This document shows, piece after piece, positions 16,011 to 24,147 of a stretch of DNA of 26,066 nucleotides (its first letter is position 1; each line of letters begins with the position of its first letter). The notes beneath the pieces are model-generated. The model did no database searches, was not told where the DNA came from, and saw only the letters and a program-made list of their open reading frames with translations. The DNA is from a virus. Position numbers and translations under genes: made by a program. Location: IMG/VR virus record IMGVR_UViG_3300017708_003257, positions 1-26,066 of that record; one strand, written 5' to 3'.

Positions 16011-19000
16011 ATGACCCAGAACACCAATCTAAATGTCTCGCCTTATTTTGATGATTTTAATGAGGACAAGAACTATAATAAGGTACTGTTCAAACCTGGA
16101 TTTCCAATTCAGTCTAGGGAACTAACTACATTACAGTCTATTCTTCAGGGACAGATTGAAAAGTTTGGACAGCACTTCTTTAAAGAAGGGTCAATGATTG
16201 TGCCTGGTGGTATATTTTATGATAATAAGTATTTTGCAGTCAGAATTGATCCCACTTTCTTAGAAGTTCCTGTTACTGCATATATCTCTTATCTTAAAGA
16301 TAACAATATTGAGATTCAAGGTGAGACTTCTGGTGTTAGGGCAACTGTGGTCAATTGCCTTACAAATATTGAGTCCGAAGAATCTTTTGATACCTTATAC
16401 ATCAAATATACTGCCTCTGGAACTGATGGTGTAACAACAGAATTCTTAGATGGTGAAAACTTAATTACATTAGAAGATATTAATTTTTCATCAACTACTA
16501 TTACTGCAAATAATCAATTTGCAAGATGTATTGTTTCAGAATCTACAAAAATTGGATCTTCTTCATCAATTAATGAGGGAGTATTTTTTGTTAGAGGATA
16601 TTTCGTAAAAGTACCTGCAAGTACTGTAATTTTAGATCAATATACAAATTCACCTAGTTACAAAGTAGGTCTTCAAATTTCAGAGGATATTGTAACCGCT
16701 TCTTCTGAAAATCCTGATTTATTTGATAACGCTAAGGGATTTTCAAACGAGTCTGCACCAGGTGCAGATAGATTTAAAGTATCTGCAGTCCTTACTAAGA
16801 AATCACTAACAGATAATGAGGATGCTAATTTTGTAGAACTGTTGCGTGTAGATAATGGAATTGTAGAAAAACTAGTCAATAAAACTGATTATAGTATTTT
16901 TAAGGATGAACTCGCAAGAAGAACATATGACGAGTCAGGAGACTATTATATTAGACCATTTGCTGTTGATATTAGAGAATCTTTAAACGATAGAATTGGT
17001 AACAAAGGTGTTTATTTGCCCGGTCAATTGACTCAGGATGGCAATACTCCTTCTGATGATCTCTTTTCACTTCAAATTTCTTCAGGTAAAGCATACGTAA
17101 GAGGATATGAAGTTGACAAAATTTCTTCTACTTCGGTTGATGTTCCAAAACCAAGAACTACAAGAGAAAAAGAAAATATTAGTGTTCCAGTCAGAATTGG
17201 AAATAATCTCCAAGTAGAAAATGTTTATGGTTCACCAACTATTGGTGTCAATAACACATATACAGTTCAACTGAAAGATCAAAGACTCAACTCCGCCGGA
17301 TTAACTCAGGGAAATGTAATTGGAAATGCCAGAGTTTATGACTTTGGTAAAAAGAGTATATCAGGTATTAGTACAGAAAGATTTGACTTAAAATTATTTG
17401 ATATTCAAACGTTTACCACTCTGACAATTGCACTTGGTGTCACTGCTAACGATACTGCATTTGTAAGGGGCAAATTTAGTGGTGCAAGCGGTCATCTCAA
17501 AGATGCAATTACCAATGGAACATCTCTTGACCTAAGAGACGTGCAAGGACAGTTCCAAATCAATGAACCACTTACAATCAATGGACTTGAAGTGGGTAGA
17601 AATATCACAGCAATTAGAGATAATGATATAAGCGATGTAAAATCAGTTGGTAGAAGTGTTGGCGTTTCTACTTTTGCTGCTAATGTTGCGCTCACTAAGG
17701 AAAAGGGTCTTTTCCCAGTTGGTGCATCCTTCAATATTAATCATACAAATAATAAGGTAACTTCACCATCTGTTGGAGACTTCAGACAACTTGTGAATGT
17801 TGGTGATATTGTCAAATTCTCTAAACCAGGTGGGTCTCTACCAACTTTCAACAGAGTAAGCGCAGTCGCTATCAACGATGCTACATTAGCCGCCGTACAG
17901 AACGTTGTAGGAGTGTGTGATGGATCTCTTACTGGTAGTACGATTAATGTTACTGACTTTGCCGTTATTTCTGGTGTCTTAGAAAAAGCGGGTGAACCAG
18001 GAAAGACGATTAGTCTTCCTAATCAAAATATTTCTTCTATCAATCTTCTTGACAGTAACTATATTGTAAGGAAGCAGATTAGCAAAAATATAACTACAAC
18101 TGCATTCACATTCCAACTAAGTGATCTTGGTGATAATGATTTATTCTTAGAACCATATACTGAAAATAATTATACGTTAACTTGGGAAGATGGACATAAA
18201 GAAATTATACTTGATTCCCAAGTTACGGTTGCCAATGACCTCAGATCACTTGAATTCAAGTCACTTTCTAAGACTGGTAACGCAACCCTCACTATCACAT
18301 GCAAGAGAAGTAAATTAACTTCAAAGGCAAAAACAATTACAAGATGCGCTAATTTAGTTATATCAAGGTCTATGAATGGTGGATCAGGAGTTGGATCTAC
18401 TACATTTAATGACGGACTAACGTTTAATAATGTCTACGGAACAAGAGTTCAGGACGAAACTATTTCTCTAAATGTTCCAGATGTTGTTAGAGTTCTTGGT
18501 GTTTTTGAATCTAATGATACCAATAATCCAGATCTTCCATCTATCACTGCTTCTAATCAGAGTGATACATTTTCCAATAATGTGACCATTGGAGAACAAT
18601 TTATTGGTGCATCGTCAGGAGCAGTTGCCCGTGTTGTTGACATTGTAAGTGGCACTCAACTTAATTTCGTATATGAAAACGATAAGAAATTTGAATTAGC
18701 AGAATCAATTACATTACAAACTTCTGGTATCATCTGCACAATATCAACTCTTCTGCTTGGTGATAGAGAGGTAAGTGATGATTATACCTTAGATAGTGGT
18801 CATAGAAAAGAATTCTGTGATATTGCAAGGATTAATAGAAAATCAGGTTCTAATGAACCAACTAGAAGACTTAGAATTGTTTATGATCATATTGCAACTG
18901 ATGAAAGTACTGGAACAGTAGAATCTATTAACAGTTACAATACTCTCGATTATTCAACAGAAATTCCAGTATTTTTTGGTAAAAGAGCATCTGACGTTAT

Positions 19001-22000
19001 TGATTTAAGACCAAGAGTTGATACTTACGATCTTTCCTCAACAGATTCACCATTTGCATTTGAATCAAGATCATTTGCAAACTCAAAATCAGAAACTGCA
19101 GTATCCAATAAAACCATAATCTTAGACTATGCATACTATCTCGGTAGAATTGATAGATTGTATTTGACCAAGGAAGGAGAGTTTCAGGTTAAAGTAGGAG
19201 AACCTTCCGAATATCCAAAAATTCCAGTTGCAAATAGTGAAGGATTTGAAGTTGGTGTTATTGGAATGCAACCTTATGTATTTGATGCAACCTTTGACAC
19301 CAATTTGACACTTGTTCCACACAAGAGATTCACCATGAAAGATATTGGTGGTCTGGAAAATAGAGTTAAGAATCTTGAAAATTACACTACATTATCTTTA
19401 CTCGAAACTGATACTAAAAATCTATCAATTAAAGATCCCAATACTGGACTCGATAAGTTTAAATCTGGTTTCTTTGTAGATAATTTTAGAAATCATGATG
19501 GTTCTAATTTAAGAGGAGAATCGAAATTTGATATTGACTTAAAACGCGGAGAAATGCGTCCACGTTCTACAGAAAGAAATGTTACATTACAGTTTGAAAC
19601 TGTAACAACTCAAGCAGACTTTGCAAATGCTGACTATGCTTGGGCAGATGATTTTTCTGATAGTAATGCAACCAGAAATGGTCCAGGTTTGACACTGAAC
19701 TTTACTGAAGTTGAATTAATCGATCAACCACTTGCAACTAGAACAGAAAATTTAAACCCATATCACATTGCATTATATGCTGGATCAATAGACTTATCTC
19801 CTGCAACAGATTTCTGGATTGAAGAAGTCATTCTTCCAACTCCCGATATTGTTAAAGTTGATTCCGTATTCAACAGTATGTCAGAATTGCTTGGTGTTGA
19901 GGATCGTGAAAATGGCGGTATGGCAGCAAGTTGGTGGAATTCTTCCGAATTTACTTGGAGCGGAAGAACCAATTTACTTGCAGAAAGAGTTACTGGTAGT
20001 ACGGTAATTGGTTCTTCAAGTAGTAGCAGTAGTAGCACTAGAATTGAGCGTGGTAATCAAGGTATTCGTAGGGTTACTACTAACAGAACCAGTTCTTCAA
20101 CTACTTTTAGAGACACTATCCAACAAACATTATCCGAAGCTGGTACTGAAAGAATATTTGGTCTCGATCTTAGTTCTGGTCAAGAGGATATTAGTCTTGG
20201 AGACAGAATTATTGGTGTGGATATCATCCACAACTGTCGTTCTAGAAATCTGCAGGTAACTGGTAAGAGACTAAAACCAAATACAAGATATTATGTTTTC
20301 ATGGAAAATGTTGACATGAATGAGTTTGTATTCCCTAAAAATCTTCCCATCAAGATGACTAAGGGTGCATTCAAAACTGCTGATATTGTAGAAACAGTTG
20401 ATGGTTATGTGCAAGGATCTGCAAGTCTTCTTTTCCGTACAGCACAGCATGACCATGAAACTGGACCATTCAATAAACCAATAAAGACAGTCCCTGGACG
20501 TAGTTCTTCTTATTCTGGAACCTCAAATATTATAAACATCGATGTTGCAGGTCTCTCTAATCAAACTGACCCAAGAGCTCTTGGTTATATCAAACAAGGG
20601 ATGGTTATTGTTAATGCAGATGGAACAGCAGAAGCAGTTGTTGAAAACACACATTTAGTAACTGACGAAAAAGGTGATATTGAATTTTCAATTCATATTC
20701 CGGATCCAACTCTTGCTGCGAATCCCAAATTTACTGTTGGAACAAATACAATTAGACTAACTTCATCACAAACAAATGCATCTATCTTAGATCCAGGGGA
20801 CAGTTCTGCTGAAACTGAATATAGTGCGACTGGATATGCTGCAAGTGTCGAAGAGCAAGTTCTCGCAATTAAAACCCCAGAAATTGAAAGAAGACAGATA
20901 GGAACTCAACCGGCATCAAGACTTAGAACTAATCAAACAACCAGAACGAGAACAGAAAGATCATCTTCCAGTTCTACTAATACTGGTGCTTGGTATGATC
21001 CACTTGCCCAATCTTTCTTAATTGATACCGATCAAGCAGGACCAGCATCTGATGGTGTATTCATTACTGGTGGTGATTTATTCTTCAAGACTAAGGATCC
21101 TAGAATTCCCGTAACTGTTCAAATCAGAACTATGAGGGACGGCACCCCAACTACAACCATTGTACCGTTTGGTCAGGTTAACATTGAGTCAGCAGATGTA
21201 AATGTATCTACTGACGGTAGTGTAGCAACAAACTTCAAATTTAATACTCCTGTATATCTCCAATCTGGTTATGAATATGCTCTGGTGCTTGTATCACCCA
21301 CAGAAAAATATCTGACATTCATCACTAGAATGGGCGAAGAAGATCTCCGTCTAAAATCAGTTTATAACAAGCAACCATATCTTGGTTCACTGTTCAAATC
21401 ACAAAACCAGTCAACCTGGACTCCAAGTCAATTAGAAGACCTGAAATTCAAACTCAATAAAGCGAAGTTTGTAACAGATACTCCAGTATCAGTTTCATTC
21501 TTTAACAGTGAACTTCCAGTAGGAAAGATCAAAAAGAATAATCCAGTCACTGCATACTCTAAGAGGCAATTTGTTGGAATTGCAGCAACAAACACTGCGT
21601 TTGGACTTGGCAATGAAATTAGACAAGGCAATAATAATGGTAAGATATTTGCAACTGGTGGTCCATTATCAGTTAAAACTTCTCCTAATGAGAGCATCCT
21701 GGCACTAGTTCAACCAACTGCTGGTGTTGGTTTGACAAATGGAACATTTACCGGCATTGGGTTCGCAACACTTACTGGTTTTGGTAGTTCCTGCACAGCA
21801 ACTGTAACTGTTGGAGGTGGATCAGTTACTCAAATTCAGGTCACTAATGGTGGTGCTGGATATCAAGTTGGAGATCTTCTGTTGATGAATCAACTTGGTT
21901 CTACTGGAAGTGGAGTGAGAGTTAACGTAGGTGTTTCGACCAGAACTAACTTGCTGGTTGTTGATAATGTTAAGAATAACATTTCTGCTGGAACTGCATA

Positions 22001-23315
22001 CACTTTCTATAATAATTCTGGCACTCCTAAAAATATGACTGCAGTTGAATATGTAAACAATGATCCAATTAGAGATGGTGTGACAATGTTGTTTGATCAC
22101 CATAATCATGGAATGCATGCAAGCACAAACAAACTTAGAGTATATAATGTTGCAAGTGATGTAAAACCAACAAACCTGACTGCGGCAATTGATGATGATA
22201 CTACAATTATCAATGTTGCATCTGGAACAGACTTTACTACTTTTGAAGGATCAACAGTTGGTGCTGCAAATACCGGTTATCTATTAATTGATAAAGAAAT
22301 TATTTCTTACAATACTATTTCTGGTAATGATATTACTATTGCAAATAGAGTTATAGATCAAAGTCTTAAATCAAATCATACACAAAATTCAAATGTGTTT
22401 AAGTATGAATTTAATGGAGTGTCTCTCTTGAAAATTAATAAGGTTCACAATATTGACCCAAGAGAAAAAACATTTAATAGTTACCATGTAAGTCTTGAAG
22501 ATACCACTAAGACTTTTAGTACAACAAAAGCAGGTGGCGGCGGCACTGTTGAGGTTACTCAAAATATTCCGTTTGAATATATTAATCCGAACTTTAATTT
22601 AATTAGTCCATCTGGAACAAGTATTTCTGCAAGAATTAGGACAACTTCAGGTACAAGTTTGAGTGGAAATGAAGCATCTTTCCAAAATCTTGGATATGAA
22701 GATGTCACTATAAATCAGTTAAATCGTCTTGATAGTCCAAGAATTGTTGCTTCTAAATTGAATGAATCCGAACTTCTTGGTGGAGAAAAATCATTTGAAC
22801 TTGAACTCTTGATGTCAACCATTGATGAAAATGTATCACCCATGATTGATCTCAATACAACTAATATTATTGCAACTAGTAATCTTATTGATTCTAAGGT
22901 TACCAATTATGAAACTGATAGTAGAGTTAACATTCCTGGATTTGATCCAAATTCTGGAATTTATGAAACCAAGAGAATTGATCTTGAATTCACCTCTAAT
23001 TCATTATTTGTACAATTTGATGCACATAGAATGGGAGACGCCAACATTAAGGCGTTCTACAAGTTGTTTAGAAATGATTCTAGCGATAGCGCACAGTCAT
23101 ACATTCCATTCAACATTAACGGATCATCGGATAAAGTTGTAAATCCAAATGAATCTGAAGATGCATTTAGTGAATATAAATTTACTGCTGAAAATACACC
23201 TCAGTTTAATGGATTTATGATTAAACTTGTAATGACTTCTACTAATCAAGCAGAAGTCCCTAGAGTTAAAAACTTTAGGTCAATTGCCCTAAGATCATTC
23301 TCATCAGATGAGTAA
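16011..23315 (+). CDS. DUF4815-type giant structural protein, 2434 aa
   Basis: The N-terminus has LNVSPYFDDFNEDKNYNKVL, FKPGFPIQSRELTTLQSILQ and FGQHFFKEGSMIVPGG (about residues 7-67). Together with SGKAYVRGYEVDKISSTSVD (about 358-377), this is the DUF4815 pattern of phage tail proteins. A short coiled coil, LENRVKNLENYTTLSLLETD, lies at about 1115-1134. Ser-rich linkers follow at about 1333-1343 and 1650-1656. A second conserved-looking domain starts WYDPLAQSFLID (about 1661-1672) and runs through MGEEDLR, NKQPYLGSLFKSQNQSTWT and EDLKFKL to about 1820. A glycine-rich NGGAGY module (about 1925-1965) and an LLIDKEIISY module (about 2085-2095) follow. It occupies the place of T4 genes 9-12, so it is probably a baseplate-periphery or receptor-binding component. 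It overlaps the 74-aa gene by 8 bases. No signal or membrane segment is seen. Confidence 0.88.
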   Translation: MTQNTNLNVSPYFDDFNEDKNYNKVLFKPGFPIQSRELTTLQSILQGQIEKFGQHFFKEGSMIVPGGIFYDNKYFAVRIDPTFLEVPVTAYISYLKDNNIEIQGETSGVRATVVNCLTNIESEESFDTLYIKYTASGTDGVTTEFLDGENLITLEDINFSSTTITANNQFARCIVSESTKIGSSSSINEGVFFVRGYFVKVPASTVILDQYTNSPSYKVGLQISEDIVTASSENPDLFDNAKGFSNESAPGADRFKVSAVLTKKSLTDNEDANFVELLRVDNGIVEKLVNKTDYSIFKDELARRTYDESGDYYIRPFAVDIRESLNDRIGNKGVYLPGQLTQDGNTPSDDLFSLQISSGKAYVRGYEVDKISSTSVDVPKPRTTREKENISVPVRIGNNLQVENVYGSPTIGVNNTYTVQLKDQRLNSAGLTQGNVIGNARVYDFGKKSISGISTERFDLKLFDIQTFTTLTIALGVTANDTAFVRGKFSGASGHLKDAITNGTSLDLRDVQGQFQINEPLTINGLEVGRNITAIRDNDISDVKSVGRSVGVSTFAANVALTKEKGLFPVGASFNINHTNNKVTSPSVGDFRQLVNVGDIVKFSKPGGSLPTFNRVSAVAINDATLAAVQNVVGVCDGSLTGSTINVTDFAVISGVLEKAGEPGKTISLPNQNISSINLLDSNYIVRKQISKNITTTAFTFQLSDLGDNDLFLEPYTENNYTLTWEDGHKEIILDSQVTVANDLRSLEFKSLSKTGNATLTITCKRSKLTSKAKTITRCANLVISRSMNGGSGVGSTTFNDGLTFNNVYGTRVQDETISLNVPDVVRVLGVFESNDTNNPDLPSITASNQSDTFSNNVTIGEQFIGASSGAVARVVDIVSGTQLNFVYENDKKFELAESITLQTSGIICTISTLLLGDREVSDDYTLDSGHRKEFCDIARINRKSGSNEPTRRLRIVYDHIATDESTGTVESINSYNTLDYSTEIPVFFGKRASDVIDLRPRVDTYDLSSTDSPFAFESRSFANSKSETAVSNKTIILDYAYYLGRIDRLYLTKEGEFQVKVGEPSEYPKIPVANSEGFEVGVIGMQPYVFDATFDTNLTLVPHKRFTMKDIGGLENRVKNLENYTTLSLLETDTKNLSIKDPNTGLDKFKSGFFVDNFRNHDGSNLRGESKFDIDLKRGEMRPRSTERNVTLQFETVTTQADFANADYAWADDFSDSNATRNGPGLTLNFTEVELIDQPLATRTENLNPYHIALYAGSIDLSPATDFWIEEVILPTPDIVKVDSVFNSMSELLGVEDRENGGMAASWWNSSEFTWSGRTNLLAERVTGSTVIGSSSSSSSSTRIERGNQGIRRVTTNRTSSSTTFRDTIQQTLSEAGTERIFGLDLSSGQEDISLGDRIIGVDIIHNCRSRNLQVTGKRLKPNTRYYVFMENVDMNEFVFPKNLPIKMTKGAFKTADIVETVDGYVQGSASLLFRTAQHDHETGPFNKPIKTVPGRSSSYSGTSNIINIDVAGLSNQTDPRALGYIKQGMVIVNADGTAEAVVENTHLVTDEKGDIEFSIHIPDPTLAANPKFTVGTNTIRLTSSQTNASILDPGDSSAETEYSATGYAASVEEQVLAIKTPEIERRQIGTQPASRLRTNQTTRTRTERSSSSSTNTGAWYDPLAQSFLIDTDQAGPASDGVFITGGDLFFKTKDPRIPVTVQIRTMRDGTPTTTIVPFGQVNIESADVNVSTDGSVATNFKFNTPVYLQSGYEYALVLVSPTEKYLTFITRMGEEDLRLKSVYNKQPYLGSLFKSQNQSTWTPSQLEDLKFKLNKAKFVTDTPVSVSFFNSELPVGKIKKNNPVTAYSKRQFVGIAATNTAFGLGNEIRQGNNNGKIFATGGPLSVKTSPNESILALVQPTAGVGLTNGTFTGIGFATLTGFGSSCTATVTVGGGSVTQIQVTNGGAGYQVGDLLLMNQLGSTGSGVRVNVGVSTRTNLLVVDNVKNNISAGTAYTFYNNSGTPKNMTAVEYVNNDPIRDGVTMLFDHHNHGMHASTNKLRVYNVASDVKPTNLTAAIDDDTTIINVASGTDFTTFEGSTVGAANTGYLLIDKEIISYNTISGNDITIANRVIDQSLKSNHTQNSNVFKYEFNGVSLLKINKVHNIDPREKTFNSYHVSLEDTTKTFSTTKAGGGGTVEVTQNIPFEYINPNFNLISPSGTSISARIRTTSGTSLSGNEASFQNLGYEDVTINQLNRLDSPRIVASKLNESELLGGEKSFELELLMSTIDENVSPMIDLNTTNIIATSNLIDSKVTNYETDSRVNIPGFDPNSGIYETKRIDLEFTSNSLFVQFDAHRMGDANIKAFYKLFRNDSSDSAQSYIPFNINGSSDKVVNPNESEDAFSEYKFTAENTPQFNGFMIKLVMTSTNQAEVPRVKNFRSIALRSFSSDE
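20017..20037 (+). repeat. Serine-codon run (AGT/AGC) in the DUF4815 gene
   Basis: A run of AGT/AGC triplets codes for consecutive serines, giving a flexible linker of eight serines with its TCT/TCA codons. It lies between the coiled-coil region and the C-terminal domains and is followed by Arg/Thr/Ser-rich sequence. A second shorter Ser run lies near 20960-20976, just before WYDPLAQSF. Triplet runs like this can change length by slippage. Confidence 0.6.
21783..21925 (+). repeat. Glycine-rich NxGxGY module in the DUF4815 protein
   Basis: The segment GSSCTATVTVGGGSVTQI followed by VTNGGAGYQVGDLLLM and GSTGSGVRV matches the glycine-rich units of the giant protein and of gp8. It is placed after the WYDPLAQSF domain. 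Its presence in a third adjacent protein points to sharing of a module among baseplate components. Confidence 0.65.
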
Positions 23316-23532
23316 GTATTTAAAAGTTGATTCAGACACATCCCTTTATAGGGATGTGAACAATGGTGCCATTGTTAATCAAAATCAAACTGAATTTGAT
23401 AAATTTATGAAACTTTCTGAAGCAAAGTATAAGGAAAAGATGGAAATGAAAAATTTGAAGAACGATGTGGAGAGTATGAAATCCGACATTGAGGAGATCA
23501 AATCACTTCTGATATCTATTGTGAAAAAATGA
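23308..23532 (+). CDS. Small coiled-coil protein, 74 aa
   Basis: This 74-aa protein has an N-terminal motif MSKYLKVDSDTSLYRDVNNGAIVNQ, followed by a charged helix from about residue 30 to the end (EFDKFMKLSEAKYKEKMEMK, then KNDVESMKSDIEEIKSLL), a likely coiled coil. I associate the SLYRD-x-x-x-GAI-x-N pattern with small proteins in T4-like cyanophages that sit just after the DUF4815 gene. The start overlaps the DUF4815 stop (ATGAGTAA). Its function is unknown. Helix-only small proteins here could be assembly chaperones or trimerisation aids for fibres, but that is inference. A perfect stem-loop lies inside its 5' part. Confidence 0.8.
   Translation: MSKYLKVDSDTSLYRDVNNGAIVNQNQTEFDKFMKLSEAKYKEKMEMKNLKNDVESMKSDIEEIKSLLISIVKK
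23337..23358 (+). other. Perfect RNA stem-loop near the start of the 74-aa gene
   Basis: CACATCCC at 23337-23344 is an exact inverted repeat of GGGATGTG at 23351-23358. With the T-A pair at 23345/23350 the stem has nine pairs and a TTAT loop. It begins 22 bases after the DUF4815 stop. No U-run follows, so it is not an ordinary intrinsic terminator. It could be an mRNA processing or stability element, or simply coding sequence, since it encodes part of the TSLYRDV motif. Confidence 0.45.
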
Positions 23533-23534
23533 TT

Positions 23535-23542
23535 TATAAATA
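23535..23542 (+). promoter_or_regulatory. Perfect T4-type late promoter TATAAATA before the 113-aa gene
   Basis: TATAAATA starts two bases after the TGA of the 74-aa gene (23530-23532), in a 40-base gap, 30 bases upstream of the ATG at 23573. The exact match and intergenic placement parallel the promoter before gene 8. It would start a transcript for the 113-, 74-, 520- and 55-aa genes and gene 13. Confidence 0.8.
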
Positions 23543-23572
23543 CCAGTAGATAGATTCTAACTGACTGTAATA

Positions 23573-23914
23573 ATGGCAGCATATGTAAGCAACATTACAA
23601 TTGACGTTGGTGCAAATTTTGACCAATCGTTTAATCTTGAGAGTAGTGCTAACGCTCCATTAGATCTGACGGGATTTACTGGCACTTCAAAATTGAAAAA
23701 ATCAGCAGCATCATTATCAACTGCTGCTTCCTTTGTTGTTTCATTTCCCAATAGAACACAAGGACAATTGCAAATTTCCTTAGGATCGTCAATTACTGCT
23801 GGATTGAAACCTGGTAGATATGTATATGATGTTCTTTTGAGCGACCCCTCATCACTTAAAACCAGAGTGGTAGAGGGTAGTGCTATCGTCACAGCCGGAG
23901 TTACTACGAGTTAA
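23573..23914 (+). CDS. Small virion-type protein, 113 aa (beta-sandwich-like)
   Basis: This 113-aa protein starts MAAYVSNITIDVGANFDQSF. A strand-rich body follows, with LDLTGFTGTSKLKKS (about residues 31-45), then LKPGRYVYDVLL (about 80-91) and KTRVVEGSAIV (about 98-108). The layout 'interaction strand, LTG, GRYVYD, VVEG' is a pattern I know from small structural proteins of cyanomyoviruses next to the fibre genes. It suggests a compact beta fold like those of baseplate accessory or fibre-adaptor proteins. It follows a perfect late promoter and lies five bases before the next gene. The exact role is unknown; an adaptor or decoration role at the tail is inferred. Confidence 0.8.
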   Translation: MAAYVSNITIDVGANFDQSFNLESSANAPLDLTGFTGTSKLKKSAASLSTAASFVVSFPNRTQGQLQISLGSSITAGLKPGRYVYDVLLSDPSSLKTRVVEGSAIVTAGVTTS

Positions 23915-23919
23915 AACAT

Positions 23920-24144
23920 ATGGCAGATATTAAAGTCAGAGTTGGATCACAAAATGCTATTAAGGTTTTATCTTCCTTTGCCGGAGGTGGTGGAACTTTA
24001 GGTGGTTTATCTGATGTTGACATATCGGGAGTTCAGGACGGTGCTGTTCTGGTCTATAACGGGTCAACTAATAAATTTGAAGCAACTTTAGAATTAACGC
24101 CTGGACCAACCCAAAATTTGGATATCAATGGAGGAAATTTCTAA
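23920..24144 (+). CDS. Small fibre-associated protein, 74 aa
   Basis: This 74-aa protein starts MADIKVRVGSQNAIKVLSSF and has a Gly-rich turn (AGGGGTLGGL). It then shows LSDVDISGVQDGAVLVYNG (about residues 33-51), the 'L-x-D-V-x-D-G-x-V-L-x-Y-N' motif common in phage tail-fibre proteins, and ends QNLDINGGNF. The same DGG/NGG-x-F ending occurs in the 520-aa fibre-like protein three bases downstream. It therefore looks like a short fibre piece or fibre-base protein. The GGAGG in its last codons (24130-24134) lies 13 bases before the next ATG. Confidence 0.78.
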   Translation: MADIKVRVGSQNAIKVLSSFAGGGGTLGGLSDVDISGVQDGAVLVYNGSTNKFEATLELTPGPTQNLDINGGNF

Positions 24145-24147
24145 GCC

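Noticed and set aside
23337-23358. Intrinsic terminator at the 23.3-kb stem-loop
   Set aside because: No run of T follows the stem, and it lies within a coding gene whose stop is about 170 bases further on.
23557-23892. Minus-strand open frame of 111 codons opposite the 113-aa gene
   Set aside because: It mirrors a + strand gene that has a late promoter and a recognisable family pattern. No minus-strand gene is otherwise seen in the window.
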